DNA of 64,000 nt from Cyanobacteria bacterium CYA (GCA_008363215.1 RHKP01000004.1:1-64000), one strand, 5' to 3'; counted from the stretch's first letter, positions 7,286 through 16,482 are shown. Numbers and translations: made by a program. Notes: generated by a model from the letters alone, not told the origin.

Positions 7286-9148
7286 ATGCCCAGTTCAGCC
7301 ATTGATCGGCGCAGCGCGTTTGACCTGTTGATTCCTCGCCCGCAAACCTGCCGGGCGCTGGGAACGTCAGCGATCGCCGTCGCCGCGCTGCGCGGGTTTG
7401 CGCACGTTCATGGGCTCGATGCCGACGCCTGGTCACGCCACGCCGATGAACTGCACCTGGCGCACGAACGCAACACGACGCTGGGTCCGGGTGCATACCG
7501 ACTGCTCGTGCCGCCCGCGCCCGGCGTTCGCGTCCGGCTGGAAGCGGCCGACGAAGAGGGATTTCGAAACGCGCGCGCCACGCTTGTGCAACTGATGCGG
7601 GCCTGCATCGGCTCGGAGAGCCGATCCACACAGGCAATCGGCGCGGAGAGCTGGTCGATACAAGGCGCCCTCCCTGCCTGCGCGATTGAGGATGCGCCGG
7701 CCCTGCCCGTGCGCGGCGTCATGCTCGACGTCTCACGCCTGCGCGTGCCGACCATGACGCACCTGCTCGGCGTCATCGACCAACTCGCGCTGCTCAAGTT
7801 CAACCACTTTCAACTCTACATCGAGCACGCCTTTCGATATCGCGGGCACGAGCGTGTCTCCGACGGCGCCAGTCCCGTCACGCCCGACGAACTTCGCCGG
7901 CTCGATGAGCATTGCTGCGCCCGCGGCATCACGCTGGCCGCCAATCAGAACTGCTTCGGACACATGCACCGCTGGCTTGCGTGCGATCGCTACGCCGATC
8001 TGGCCGAGACGCACGCGGACTGGTACTTTCAGGACATGCACCGCACCGGCGCCTTCAGCCTGTGCCCGACCGATCCGCGCTCGCTGGCGCTGGTCGACGA
8101 TCTGATTGCCGAGCAACTAGCCTGCGTGAGCAGCCGCCTGATCAACATCGGATGCGACGAGACGTACGACGTCGGGCAGGGGCGCTCGCGTGAAGCGGTG
8201 GAGCGCCACAGTCGCGCCCGCGTCTATGGCTCATTCGTCGCCCAGGTCTGCGAGCGCGTCACTTCGCGGGGCGCACGCCCGATGTTCTGGGCCGACATCG
8301 CGCTCGAACATCCTGAGACGCTCGATCTGCTGCCCGAGGAAGCGATCGCGCTGGCATGGAGTTATGAGCCTTCGGCCGCTTTTGCCGAGTGGTGCCGCAC
8401 CTGCCGTGCACGCGGGCACGAGACCTGGGTCTGCCCCGGCACCAGTTCCTGGCGCAGCATCACGGGGCGCACGAGCGAGCGGCGTGGGAACGTCGCGCGG
8501 GCCGTGCGGGAAGGACTCGAAAACGGCGCACAAGGCATGCTGGTGTGCGACTGGGGCGATGCCGGGCACCTCCAGCAGTGGGCGATCGGGCTGCACGCGC
8601 TGACCCACGCCGCCGACGCGGCGTGGAGCGGCGACCCGGACCGCGACATCGCAAGCGCCGAGTCGGTACAGGTCTTTGGTGACCCCTCGCTTCAGGTCGC
8701 GTCATGGCTTGATGCGCTGGGCGATGTGGACGTCGAAATGCGCCGCGCCATGGCGAACCCTCCGCCCGGGGCCGTCAAACTGCACAACGCCACCGTTCTC
8801 TTCACATCCCTCTGGCCAGCGCGCGAGGGCTACGTGATCCCCGACGATGCGCGTATGTGGACCGCGACACGCGAACGTCTGGCGGCCCTCTCGGGCGCGA
8901 TCCCGACGCCGCTCACACCGCTCGTCCGCGATCAACTCGAGCACAGCGTGCGCTTCGCGCTCTTCGCCGCAGCGGTGGGGGAAGCGCAGGCCCGCGCCCT
9001 CCCGCTTCCGCCCGACTGGGAGCCTGACCTCGAACACATCGCGTGCGATCACGAACGGCTGTGGCGCATCACTTCCCGCCCCGGCGGCCTGGCCGAGAGC
9101 GCCCGCAACTTCGACACGCTGCACGCCCGCCTGCGTGCGCGGGGGTGA
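7286..9148 (+). CDS. Family 20 glycoside hydrolase (beta-N-acetylhexosaminidase-like)
   Basis: This 620-residue protein resembles GH20 enzymes that remove terminal beta-linked GlcNAc or GalNAc by substrate-assisted catalysis. The N-terminal third matches the GH20b-like alpha/beta domain, ending in VRGVMLDVSRLRVP. The TIM barrel follows: LLKFNHFQLYIEHAF, then the catalytic Asp-Glu pair in GCDETYDVG (D291, E292), and AWSYEP. No signal peptide is visible, so it is probably cytoplasmic. The ATG at 7286 is preferred to an upstream in-frame start because of the adjacent promoter-like element. A local 30-bp duplication at about 7610-7670 gives IGSESRSTQ and IGAESWSIQ. murQ follows, which suggests use of sugars from peptidoglycan or other amino-sugar polymers. 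Confidence 0.85.
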   Translation: MPSSAIDRRSAFDLLIPRPQTCRALGTSAIAVAALRGFAHVHGLDADAWSRHADELHLAHERNTTLGPGAYRLLVPPAPGVRVRLEAADEEGFRNARATLVQLMRACIGSESRSTQAIGAESWSIQGALPACAIEDAPALPVRGVMLDVSRLRVPTMTHLLGVIDQLALLKFNHFQLYIEHAFRYRGHERVSDGASPVTPDELRRLDEHCCARGITLAANQNCFGHMHRWLACDRYADLAETHADWYFQDMHRTGAFSLCPTDPRSLALVDDLIAEQLACVSSRLINIGCDETYDVGQGRSREAVERHSRARVYGSFVAQVCERVTSRGARPMFWADIALEHPETLDLLPEEAIALAWSYEPSAAFAEWCRTCRARGHETWVCPGTSSWRSITGRTSERRGNVARAVREGLENGAQGMLVCDWGDAGHLQQWAIGLHALTHAADAAWSGDPDRDIASAESVQVFGDPSLQVASWLDALGDVDVEMRRAMANPPPGAVKLHNATVLFTSLWPAREGYVIPDDARMWTATRERLAALSGAIPTPLTPLVRDQLEHSVRFALFAAAVGEAQARALPLPPDWEPDLEHIACDHERLWRITSRPGGLAESARNFDTLHARLRARG

Positions 9149-9400
9149 TGAGTCCGATGTCGGCGGCACGAGCGTTCGGGGGCACAAGCGTCGGTGGTGC
9201 GCGCGTCCCGCCGGTATTCGGTACGACTCTGCCAGAGGCTGACGAGCAAGCCGCCCGCCTCGTCGCGAGGTATTCAGACGCAGAACCTGGGCCGTCCTGG
9301 GGCACGGGTCCGGGGTGCCAAGCCCCGTGCGATTCACCCGGACTTTTGCTCACGGGCTCGCAGACGTCCGGCGTCCGGCACCTTGCGGTTCGGCGCCCGA

Positions 9401-9406
9401 TACAGT
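9401..9406 (+). promoter_or_regulatory. -10-like element next to the murQ start
   Basis: CGATACAGTT (TACAGT at 9401-9406) ends nine bases before the murQ ATG at 9416, with TTGCGG about 12 bp upstream of the hexamer. It is the same element as before the GH20 gene, and no ribosome binding site is visible. A leaderless mRNA is likely. Confidence 0.4.
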
Positions 9407-9415
9407 TCTCCCGCC

Positions 9416-10327
9416 ATGTCCCGACCTCCGGACCGATCGCACATTCTCACCGAGCAGCGCAACCCTCGCACGATGAATCTGCACGCAATGTCTGTCGCAG
9501 AGTGCGTGGCGCTCATCGCGCAGGAGGATCGCACGGTGCTGGTCGCGATGGAGAAGGCGCGCGGCCCGCTGGCGGCGCTCATCGAGGCGGCCGAGCCGGG
9601 GTTCGTCTCCGGCGGGCGTCTGGTGTACGTGGGAGCGGGCACGTCGGGACGGCTGGGCGTGCTTGATGCGTCTGAGGCCCCGCCGACATTTCAGGTGGAG
9701 GCGGGTCGTGTGGTCGGCATCATCGCCGGCGGCGATGCGGCGCTGCGAAAGAGCAGCGAGACGAAGGAAGACGACCCGCGCGGGGCACGTGAAGAACTTG
9801 CCGCCCTCGCGCTGAGCGCACGCGACACGGTGATCGGCATCGCGGCCGGGGGCACGACGCCATATGTGCTCGGTGCGCTCGACTTCGCCGCCGGCGTCGG
9901 CGCGCTGACCGCGCTGGTCGCCTGCACGCCGATCGAGCGCCCCGCGTCGGCGCGTCATCTCGTCGTGCTGGAGACCGGGCCCGAGGTCATCACCGGCTCG
10001 ACGCGAATGAAGGCGGGCACGGCCACCAAACTGGCCCTCAACACCATCTCCACGACGCTGATGATCCGCGAGGGGCGCGTGTATGAGAACCTGATGGTCG
10101 ATCTGCGGGCGACCAATGACAAACTGCGCGACCGGGCCGCCCGCATCGTCGCGACGCTGACGGCGCTGGATCGTGAAGCGAGTTTCGCCCTGCTTGACAA
10201 GGCGGGCGGGGCGGTCAAGACGGCGGTGGTGATGCACCGGCTCGAACTCGACCGGGGCGCGGCCGAGGCGAGACTGCGCGGGTGCGGCGGTCGCCTTGGC
10301 AAGGCGCTGTCCAACCTGGCGCCGTGA
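9416..10327 (+). CDS. murQ: N-acetylmuramic acid 6-phosphate etherase
   Basis: MurQ cleaves the lactyl ether of MurNAc-6-phosphate to give GlcNAc-6-phosphate and D-lactate, a step of peptidoglycan recycling. The 303-residue protein shows the family signatures: the start RSHILTEQRNPRTMNLHAMS, the SIS-domain phosphate loop YVGAGTSGRLGVLDASEAPPTF, the GIAAGGTTPYVLGAL block and GPEVITGSTRMKAGTATK-x-LN. Length is normal. The ATG at 9416 gives the expected N-terminus; the upstream in-frame extension has no homology. The neighbouring GH20 gene and the GlcN-6-P deaminase operon at 31 kb fit the same catabolic route. Confidence 0.96.
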   Translation: MSRPPDRSHILTEQRNPRTMNLHAMSVAECVALIAQEDRTVLVAMEKARGPLAALIEAAEPGFVSGGRLVYVGAGTSGRLGVLDASEAPPTFQVEAGRVVGIIAGGDAALRKSSETKEDDPRGAREELAALALSARDTVIGIAAGGTTPYVLGALDFAAGVGALTALVACTPIERPASARHLVVLETGPEVITGSTRMKAGTATKLALNTISTTLMIREGRVYENLMVDLRATNDKLRDRAARIVATLTALDREASFALLDKAGGAVKTAVVMHRLELDRGAAEARLRGCGGRLGKALSNLAP

Positions 10328-10609
10328 TCAAACGATGAGACCGGCGTCCCGCTGCTCCAGCGGAAAGTTGGATGCACTCTTCTCCCCAGAGGGGCGGGAG
10401 CGAATCTGTGCGCAGCCCTTTGCGGTTTCCGCCCGGCGCGCGTTGCCGCGCTTTCGGCGGGTTCTTTTGACGGACCGATAGCGGTGCTCGCCGTCGCGTC
10501 GCTTGGCGCGATCACGGGCGTTCTCCACCAGACGGGCGACCAGCAGGGCCAGTGCCTGCAGCGCCACGACGGCCACGTTGGCCATGACGACTTCCAGTTC
10601 AGCGCGCAC
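10328..10609 (-). CDS. Small hypothetical protein with one hydrophobic helix
   Basis: A GTG at 10609 is preceded by GAGAGGA. The frame encodes 93 residues: a hydrophobic helix at about residues 7-27 (VVMANVAVVALQALALLVARL) followed by a strongly basic stretch (RDRAKRRDG, KRTRRKRGNARR) and a polar tail. It could be a small membrane protein with a cytoplasmic, possibly nucleic-acid-binding tail. Its stop codon abuts the end of murQ on the other strand. It lies just downstream of an intrinsic terminator, so it would need its own promoter, which I cannot see. I do not recognise a family. Confidence 0.4.
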   Translation of the reverse strand: MRAELEVVMANVAVVALQALALLVARLVENARDRAKRRDGEHRYRSVKRTRRKRGNARRAETAKGCAQIRSRPSGEKSASNFPLEQRDAGLIV

Positions 10610-10645
10610 GGATATTCCTCTCACGCATGTGTGCGAAAGTTCCAA

Positions 10646-10678
10646 AACGAAAAACCCCGGGGGCATGGCCTCCGGGGC
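10646..10678 (-). terminator. Intrinsic terminator after the 40-residue ORF
   Basis: On the minus strand the stem CCCCGG/CCGGGG is followed by TTTTTCGTTTT. It lies about 30 bp downstream of the stop codon of the small ORF at 10709-10831. Confidence 0.75.
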
Positions 10679-10708
10679 TGGTCAGCGCTTGGATTGGGCT
10701 GAGCGCCT

Positions 10709-10831
10709 TTACATCGGAGGCTTCCGGTCGATCGGATTGTCATCGAACGAATCGACGCGGCGGGCGGCCGGCGCCATGACGACACCGCCGCTCGTCCAGC
10801 CGGGCTGTTCATGCAACTTGGTGTGCTTCAT
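10709..10831 (-). CDS. 40-residue hypothetical protein
   Basis: A minus-strand ATG at 10831 is preceded by a textbook AGGAGG five bases upstream. The frame encodes 40 residues starting MKHTKLHEQPGWTSGG and ending in a TAA, and an intrinsic terminator follows. That arrangement (ribosome binding site, short frame, terminator) is what a genuine small gene looks like. The peptide is polar, rich in proline and aspartate and has no membrane segment. It lies 133 bp downstream of the aminopeptidase gene on the same strand and could be its distal cistron. I do not recognise it. Confidence 0.5.
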   Translation of the reverse strand: MKHTKLHEQPGWTSGGVVMAPAARRVDSFDDNPIDRKPPM

Positions 10832-10964
10832 GCCTGCCTCCTGCCGGACGATCCGGCTCTGTGGGGGAGAACTTACCCGACATCCAACGCTAAAGCCAGC
10901 GCCGTACTGCAAAAAATGGGCAGAATAGCGCAGTTTCTCATCAAGCGACATCGGTGTGCCGCAC

Positions 10965-12098
10965 TCACGCTCCCGGCCAGGCCTTGTTGAGGAACGCGCC
11001 GTCGCGATAGAAAATCTCGCCGTCGGCCTCGATGCTCCCGCCCTTTCGCAGGTCGCACACCATGTCCCAGTGCAGCGCCGATTCATTGTTACTCCCGCTT
11101 TCGGGGTAACCGGCTCCGCAGGCCATGTGGAACGTTCCGCCGATCTTTTCGTCAAACAGCGTGTTCCGTGTGAATTCGGTGATGGCGTAGTTGGTGCCGA
11201 TGGCGATCTCACCCATCGTGCGCGCCCCTTCATCCTGATCGAGCATCGCTATGAGGAATGCCTCGTTCTTGCGGGCAGAGGCATCGACCACGCGCCCGCC
11301 GCTGAACACCAGGCGCACGCCTTCGACCTCCCGCCCGTCGTACACGGCCGGATAGGTGAAGTTCACGTGTCCGTCGGCGCCCTGCGGGCCGGCGAAGACT
11401 TCGCCGTCGGGGAAGTTCTCCAGGCCCGCGCAGTTGATCCATGTCCCGCGCGAGACATCGACGGAAAGGTCGGTACCGTCGTGCCCGTCGCACGCGCACG
11501 CCCGAAAGCGCACGACCTTCCTGCCTTGCAGGAAGCCGCACACGGCCTGCTGACGATCCTTGATCGAGCGCCAGGCGGCGACCGGGTCGGGCAGGTGCAG
11601 CAGCCCGCCGCGGAAGACGAAATCCTCGTATTGCGCCAGGCTCATCTCGGCGTCCTGGGCCGAGGCGAGTGTGGGGTATTGCGTGCCGACCCATCGCAAC
11701 TCACCCTTGGCCGCCCGATCGAGGAAGCGGTGCATGAAGGGTCGTCGCGCCTGCCGGTGGGCGGCCACGCGGGCCGGGTCGATCCTGCCCATCGATCGGG
11801 TGTTGGTCTCTGCCCACAGACTGATCTGCACGTCGATAGTCTCGACCATGTGCATCGACAGGGGAGACAGGTACGCCAACTGTTCGTCCGTGGCGTGCAG
11901 AAGGTCGATCTCGGCCAGCGCCTCGGCCCGCGCGTTCCAGAACGGGTGCCCGCCGGCGGCGAGAACCTTGTGGTACACCGCCTCGACGCCCGGGAAAGCG
12001 GCCGGGTCGGCGGTGATGGCCACCAGGTCGCCCGGTTTGACCCTTGTTGAGTACCCCACAAGCACCTCAGCCAGACGATCGAGGCGTGCGTCACGCAT
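10965..12098 (-). CDS. M29-family metallo-aminopeptidase (aminopeptidase T/AmpS type)
   Basis: This 377-residue cytoplasmic enzyme removes N-terminal residues from peptides with a dinuclear metal centre. The metal-binding region typical of M29 is present: ENFPDGEVFAGP, then FHMACGAGYPE, NNESALHWDMV with its histidine and aspartate, and a terminal EIFYRDGAFL strand. Length is close to the usual 370-410 residues. The ATG at 12098 is preceded by AAGGAGGG. It is divergent from the Skp-like gene, with 72 bp between the two start codons. Confidence 0.88.
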   Translation of the reverse strand: MRDARLDRLAEVLVGYSTRVKPGDLVAITADPAAFPGVEAVYHKVLAAGGHPFWNARAEALAEIDLLHATDEQLAYLSPLSMHMVETIDVQISLWAETNTRSMGRIDPARVAAHRQARRPFMHRFLDRAAKGELRWVGTQYPTLASAQDAEMSLAQYEDFVFRGGLLHLPDPVAAWRSIKDRQQAVCGFLQGRKVVRFRACACDGHDGTDLSVDVSRGTWINCAGLENFPDGEVFAGPQGADGHVNFTYPAVYDGREVEGVRLVFSGGRVVDASARKNEAFLIAMLDQDEGARTMGEIAIGTNYAITEFTRNTLFDEKIGGTFHMACGAGYPESGSNNESALHWDMVCDLRKGGSIEADGEIFYRDGAFLNKAWPGA

Positions 12099-12132
12099 GA
12101 GTCGCCCTCCTTGGCCAGAGCATACACCACGC

Positions 12133-12138
12133 TACACT
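12133..12138 (+). promoter_or_regulatory. -10-like element of the Skp-like gene
   Basis: GCTACACTCC contains TACACT, the same hexamer seen before rplU and the flavin-reductase-like gene. It lies about 32 bp before the ATG at 12171, leaving room for a short leader with ACGGAGG. Confidence 0.4.
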
Positions 12139-12170
12139 CCCGTGGTTCTTCATTCCCACGGAGGTTCTTC

Positions 12171-12869
12171 ATGTTCAGGTCTGCACGCGCGCTCATCGCC
12201 GGGCTGTGCATCAGCGGAGTCGTCGGCGCCATGCTGCTGGTCGCTGGTGCCGGTGCGGGCCGCGCCAACGAATCACGCATCGCCACTGTCGACGTCATCG
12301 AAATCCTTCAGGAAATGCTCCGCACGGAAACCTATGAGTCGCCGCGCGAGCAGATGAGACTGGCGTCGGAGCAGGAACTCAAGACGCTGGAGACGGATAT
12401 CCGTCGGCTCCAGGGTGAACTGCAACTCATCCCGCCCGAAGAACGCGCCCGCGGGCAGTTGATGTACAACGAACTTCAGCAGAAGCAGAACCAGTATCGT
12501 CAACTGGCCGATCAGCGCGTACGCGAGTTCCAGGCTCTCTCCGGCGAGCAGGCGGCCGGTGCGTACAGGCAGATCTACGAGACGGCAGTTGCGCTGGGGA
12601 CCGAGGCGGGCTACACGCATGTGCTCGTGACCCAGGCGGGGGCCGTGCTCGATGAGAAGGAGACCATCGCGATGGTCACCCAGGGCATTCTCGCACGCCC
12701 GGCGCTGCTGTACCCCAAGGCCGACGACCTGACCGATCGCGTCCGCGAAAAACTCGGTTACCAAGTCCCGCCTGACGAACCGGCGCAGAGCGAGCCGGAG
12801 GAAGGGCAGCCCGGTCAGGCCGAGCCGGGCAACGCAGGCGAAGGCGGGCCCGGCGGCGAGGGCGGCTGA
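12171..12869 (+). CDS. Skp/OmpH-like periplasmic protein
   Basis: The 232-residue protein has an N-terminal signal peptide (basic start, hydrophobic core LIAGLCISGVVGAMLLVAGAG, likely cleavage after the GRAN region). It continues with IATVDVIEILQEM and a long charged coiled coil at about residues 55-125, the layout of Skp/OmpH chaperones that bind unfolded outer-membrane proteins. The C-terminal 35 residues are a low-complexity tail rich in Gly, Glu and Pro (EPEEGQPGQAEPG), which is not part of the family. The ATG at 12171 is preceded by ACGGAGG; an in-frame ATG at 12111 would spoil the signal peptide. Family assignment rests on architecture more than on strong motifs. Confidence 0.65.
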   Translation: MFRSARALIAGLCISGVVGAMLLVAGAGAGRANESRIATVDVIEILQEMLRTETYESPREQMRLASEQELKTLETDIRRLQGELQLIPPEERARGQLMYNELQQKQNQYRQLADQRVREFQALSGEQAAGAYRQIYETAVALGTEAGYTHVLVTQAGAVLDEKETIAMVTQGILARPALLYPKADDLTDRVREKLGYQVPPDEPAQSEPEEGQPGQAEPGNAGEGGPGGEGG

Positions 12870-12962
12870 TCGTCCGGCTTCGGCCGCAGAACTACATGCA
12901 AGCAGCGTTCATCGGCGCCGCCCGAAAATGCCCGTGACGCTGATGGGCTCGATATTTCGGTA

Positions 12963-15839
12963 TTACGGCAGCAGCGCGGCCTTGGCCTCGGCGATGTCCT
13001 TGTCCACCAGCGCGACCCTGGGATGGTCTTCGCCCAGCGCGCCCACCAGCAGACGCCTCGCTTCCTCCAGTTCCACCAGCGCTTCGGCGTGGCGCTTCAT
13101 CGCCTGGAGCGTTCGTCCGTGCTGTACCAGCATCGCCCCGGTGATCCAATGCCCCTCAGGCAGCGTCCGCCGGGCCGTGGCGACGGCTTCGGCCCCCAGA
13201 GCCTCGGCCTGGTCGAGCCGGCCCAACGCCCGCAACACCGCGCCCACGTTGCTCATCGACGAAATCGTGTCGGTGTGCTCGTTGCCGAGCACCTCGCGCC
13301 GGATCCGCAGCGCCTCCTGCCCGAGTTCGAGTGACTCTTCCAGCCGCCCAAGCGACTCAAGCAGGTAACTCATGTTCGCCAGCGCCACCAGACGCTTCGG
13401 ATCACGCGGGCCCAGCAGCCGCGTCCGCACCTCCAGCGCCTCGCGGTAGTACGGCAGCGCTTCTTCGATCTTGCCCTGAGCCTCGAGCATCGCGCCCAGG
13501 TTGCCCAGGGCCAGCAGCGTGTCCGGATGCTCATCGCCCAGCACGCGCCGGCTGGCTTCGGCTGCTTCGCTGACGGCCGCGACGGCCTCGTCGATCCGCC
13601 CGACCGTGTAGAGGCTCACGCTCAGGTTGCTGAGAAGTTGCAGCGTGAACGGATGCTCGTCGCCCAACGCCGCACGCACGCCGCGCAGGGCCCGCTGGTA
13701 GAGGTCGATCGCCTCGTCGAGATTTCCCGCCGCCTCGTGCGCCAGCGCCGTATTGGACATCGAACGCAGCGTCTCGATGTGATCCGGGCCCAGCACGCGG
13801 ATGCGGGCTTCGAGCACCGACTGGTGCAGGCGCAGCGCGTCCTCGACGCGGTCGAGCGTCTGGTAGAGCACCGCCTGGTTGTTGCGCATCAGCAACGTGT
13901 CGGGCGCGTCCGGCCCATGCACCTTCTCGTGGAGGGGCACGCCCGACTCGTACAGCGCCAGCGACTCGTCGTAGCGCCCGGCACTGCGGTAGCACGCGGC
14001 CAGGTTCAGCATCGCGGTCAGCGTGTACGGCGATTCCGGGCCCAACTGGTCGCGCAAGCCCGCCAGTGCTCGTTCGTACAAGGGCAGCGCCTCGTCGATG
14101 CGGCTCATGTCCGCCAGCACGTTGGCGATGTTGCTCTGCGTCACCAGCGTCTCGGAGTGCGACGGACCCTGCTCGACCTCGCGCTCGGCCAGCGCCTGAC
14201 GGTACACGGCCAGCGCCCGTTCATGCAGCCCCAGATCGGCCAGCGCGTCGGCCACCGTCTCCAGGAGGCGCGCCCGCATGAGCGGCTCTTTGCCGAACTG
14301 TTCATTGATCGCGTTCTCCGCCCGCTTGAGCAGGAACTCGTCCAGCACCGCCGTCGCGACGTTGGTGCCGTTCGCACCGGCGAGCAGGCGATCCAGTTCG
14401 GCCAGTCGCGTCGCCGCATCGGGTTCGTGTCGACGCCGCATGGCCGCCTCGGACTCGCGCGCCACGCGCCGCAGCAGTTCACGTCCCATCACGTCGGGCT
14501 GAAGCCCCGCGATCATATTCGATTGAAAACGAGCCACACGGTCCAACTGCTCGGCACGCTCGCGCTCGGCGAGGCTTGACTCCTCAGCCCTTTCCTGCGC
14601 CGTGCGGGCCAGTTCGCTCTGTTGCTGCGCATATATGGCAAACGCGATCGACACGAAAGTTGCCACGATGAGCACCAGCGCCATGGCGCCGCCCAGCGCA
14701 AAGGCCAGTCGATGCCGGCGCACCAGTTTGCTGAACCGATACGCCGTCGAAGGCGGGCCGGCCAGCACAGGCTCATCGTTCAGGAAACGCCGCAGATCGG
14801 CCGCGGCTTCCGCCGGCGTGGCATAACGCCGCCCTCGTTCCTTCTCGATGCACTTCATCACGACCCAGTCCAGGTCGCGCCGCAGCACTGATCGCAGTGT
14901 GCCGACCTCCACCCGCCGGGCTTCGGTGATGTGCAGAATGTCTTCTTCGTCTGCCGTGTGTGACCGGTTCGACGTGGCCAGCGACGCCACCCGCGTGCTC
15001 GGCTTGGGCGGGTCTACTTCCAGAATCAGCCGTTGCACTTCCACCATCGCCGCCTCGCGCAACTTCCTGCGATCAAACGGCAGCGTGCCCGTCAGAATCT
15101 CGTATAACATCACCCCCAGCGCATACACGTCCGTCCGCGTGTCAATGTCCAGCCCCGCCGGGTCGGCCTGCTCGGGGCTCATGTACGCCGGCGTGCCTAC
15201 CAACTGCCCCTGCTGAGTCACCAGGCTGCGGTCGTCGACCCGATCTGAAAGGGCCTTGGCGATGCCGAAGTCGATCACCTTGGGTTCGGGCCGCCCCTCG
15301 GCGCTCATCGTCACCAGCACGTTGGCCGGCTTGAGGTCGCGATGCACGACGCCCTTCATGTGCGCGTGCTGTACCGCCTCGAACACGCGAATGAACAACT
15401 CCACGCGCTGCTCGATCGTCAGTCGCTGGCGATCGCAGAACGCCGTGATCGGCTCCCCCCGCACCAGTTCCATCACGAAGTACGGATAACCCCGCGCCGT
15501 CGCCCCGCCGTCGAACACCCGCGCAATGCACGGATGATCCATCACCGCCAGCGCCTGTCGTTCGGCCTCGAAACGCCCCAGCACCGCGCGAGAGTCCATC
15601 CCCGGCTTGATCAACTTCACCGCTACGCTGCGACGCACCGGTTCGACCTGCTCGGCCCGCCACACCACGCCGAACCCGCCCTCGCCCAGGCGCTCGATCA
15701 GTCGATAGCGCCCCACCATTTCGCCTGCTTCCGGCGCGGGCACGCTGGCTGCAGTGGAGGCCTCCAGCGGGTTCCAGCCGCTGGCTCCCCCGGCCTCATC
15801 GCTGGTGGGAAAGTACGAACTGTCGTACGGGTCCGACAT
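12963..15839 (-). CDS. Membrane Ser/Thr protein kinase with C-terminal TPR array
   Basis: The 958-residue protein has a Hanks-type kinase domain at about residues 45-350: the glycine loop GEGGFGVV (52-59), the lysine in VAVKLIKPG (K75), the catalytic loop HRDLKPAN (166-173), DFGIAKAL and the activation segment ending GTPAYMSPEQ. A transmembrane helix follows (LALGGAMALVLIVATFVSIAF-like, about residue 420), then a short coiled coil, then some ten TPR repeats of the 42-residue kinesin light chain type (repeated ALGDEHPDTL, ALGPDH-like motifs). All key kinase residues are intact, so it should be active. The ATG at 15839 is chosen because MSDPYDSSYFP starts the conserved part; the frame extends upstream without homology. 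Such kinases are expanded in Planctomycetota; substrates are unknown. Confidence 0.92.
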   Translation of the reverse strand: MSDPYDSSYFPTSDEAGGASGWNPLEASTAASVPAPEAGEMVGRYRLIERLGEGGFGVVWRAEQVEPVRRSVAVKLIKPGMDSRAVLGRFEAERQALAVMDHPCIARVFDGGATARGYPYFVMELVRGEPITAFCDRQRLTIEQRVELFIRVFEAVQHAHMKGVVHRDLKPANVLVTMSAEGRPEPKVIDFGIAKALSDRVDDRSLVTQQGQLVGTPAYMSPEQADPAGLDIDTRTDVYALGVMLYEILTGTLPFDRRKLREAAMVEVQRLILEVDPPKPSTRVASLATSNRSHTADEEDILHITEARRVEVGTLRSVLRRDLDWVVMKCIEKERGRRYATPAEAAADLRRFLNDEPVLAGPPSTAYRFSKLVRRHRLAFALGGAMALVLIVATFVSIAFAIYAQQQSELARTAQERAEESSLAERERAEQLDRVARFQSNMIAGLQPDVMGRELLRRVARESEAAMRRRHEPDAATRLAELDRLLAGANGTNVATAVLDEFLLKRAENAINEQFGKEPLMRARLLETVADALADLGLHERALAVYRQALAEREVEQGPSHSETLVTQSNIANVLADMSRIDEALPLYERALAGLRDQLGPESPYTLTAMLNLAACYRSAGRYDESLALYESGVPLHEKVHGPDAPDTLLMRNNQAVLYQTLDRVEDALRLHQSVLEARIRVLGPDHIETLRSMSNTALAHEAAGNLDEAIDLYQRALRGVRAALGDEHPFTLQLLSNLSVSLYTVGRIDEAVAAVSEAAEASRRVLGDEHPDTLLALGNLGAMLEAQGKIEEALPYYREALEVRTRLLGPRDPKRLVALANMSYLLESLGRLEESLELGQEALRIRREVLGNEHTDTISSMSNVGAVLRALGRLDQAEALGAEAVATARRTLPEGHWITGAMLVQHGRTLQAMKRHAEALVELEEARRLLVGALGEDHPRVALVDKDIAEAKAALLP

Positions 15840-16482
15840 GATCGGAACGATAGGGAGCCCGACAAAACGAAAAGGCCGCGTGCGCCGACCGTGCGGCGTG
15901 TTCTCGGTCCTCCCCGCTGCCCGCTGAGCGCCGCTGAAGCAGACTCCACAGCCCGCCCCGCGCCAGCACTCCCGCGGCCGACCGAGCAGGGATGTACACC
16001 TGGATCTCCGAAACCGAGTACATGTTGTCACCCGAGACGGCCACCAGCCGGATCGTGTCCGTCACCCGGGCTACGTCGAAGAAAAAGATCTCCGCGTTGT
16101 TGTCCGGGCTCCGGCGCGTCTGCATCCGGGCGCCCCAAGCGTCGTAGTTCGCCACGTCCCACAACGCCTGGAACAGACCGGCGTCCATGTGGCCGTAAAG
16201 GATGCGAAAGGCGTCGTTGTCATCCCCCTGCACGATTCTTCCGACGAGCCGGTACTCCCCGCCGAGAGTGATCTCGAAGGTCGTTTCCACCCCGCTTCAC
16301 CACACGGTGTCCGATGCCCAGCGGTGTCCGCGTTCGAGGAACACGCAGTCCACCAACCTCTCCAGCCAGATACCCGAATACGAGCCCTGCACCGGGCTCA
16401 CCGGCTTGCCGTACGCGACGTTTGTTTGCCCCGCCGACGCGGGGGCACACATTGTCCCCAACGCCAACGAAAATGCGATCAC
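15796..16482 (-). pseudogene. Broken secreted protein with discoidin-like (F5/8 type C) domain
   Basis: From a GTG at 16482 (GGGGGAG upstream) the frame encodes a signal peptide (IAFSLALGTMCAPASAG) and NVAYGKPVSP, a common start of F5/8 type C domains. It hits a TGA at 16299-16297 after HRWASDTVW. The same frame then continues with SGVETTFEITLGGEYRLVG and ends with IRLVAVSGDNMYSVSEIQVY, the typical end of that fold. So one nonsense codon splits one domain without a frameshift. The C-terminal AAGVLARGGLWSLLQRR looks like a worn PEP-CTERM anchor. The frame then runs on and overlaps the start of the kinase gene by 44 bp. It was probably an exported carbohydrate-binding protein; now likely dead unless the TGA is read through. 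Confidence 0.7.

Noticed and set aside
9280..9345. GC-rich inverted repeat as a terminator after the GH20 gene
   Set aside because: GCACGGG and CCCCGTGC can pair, but no T-run follows on either strand.
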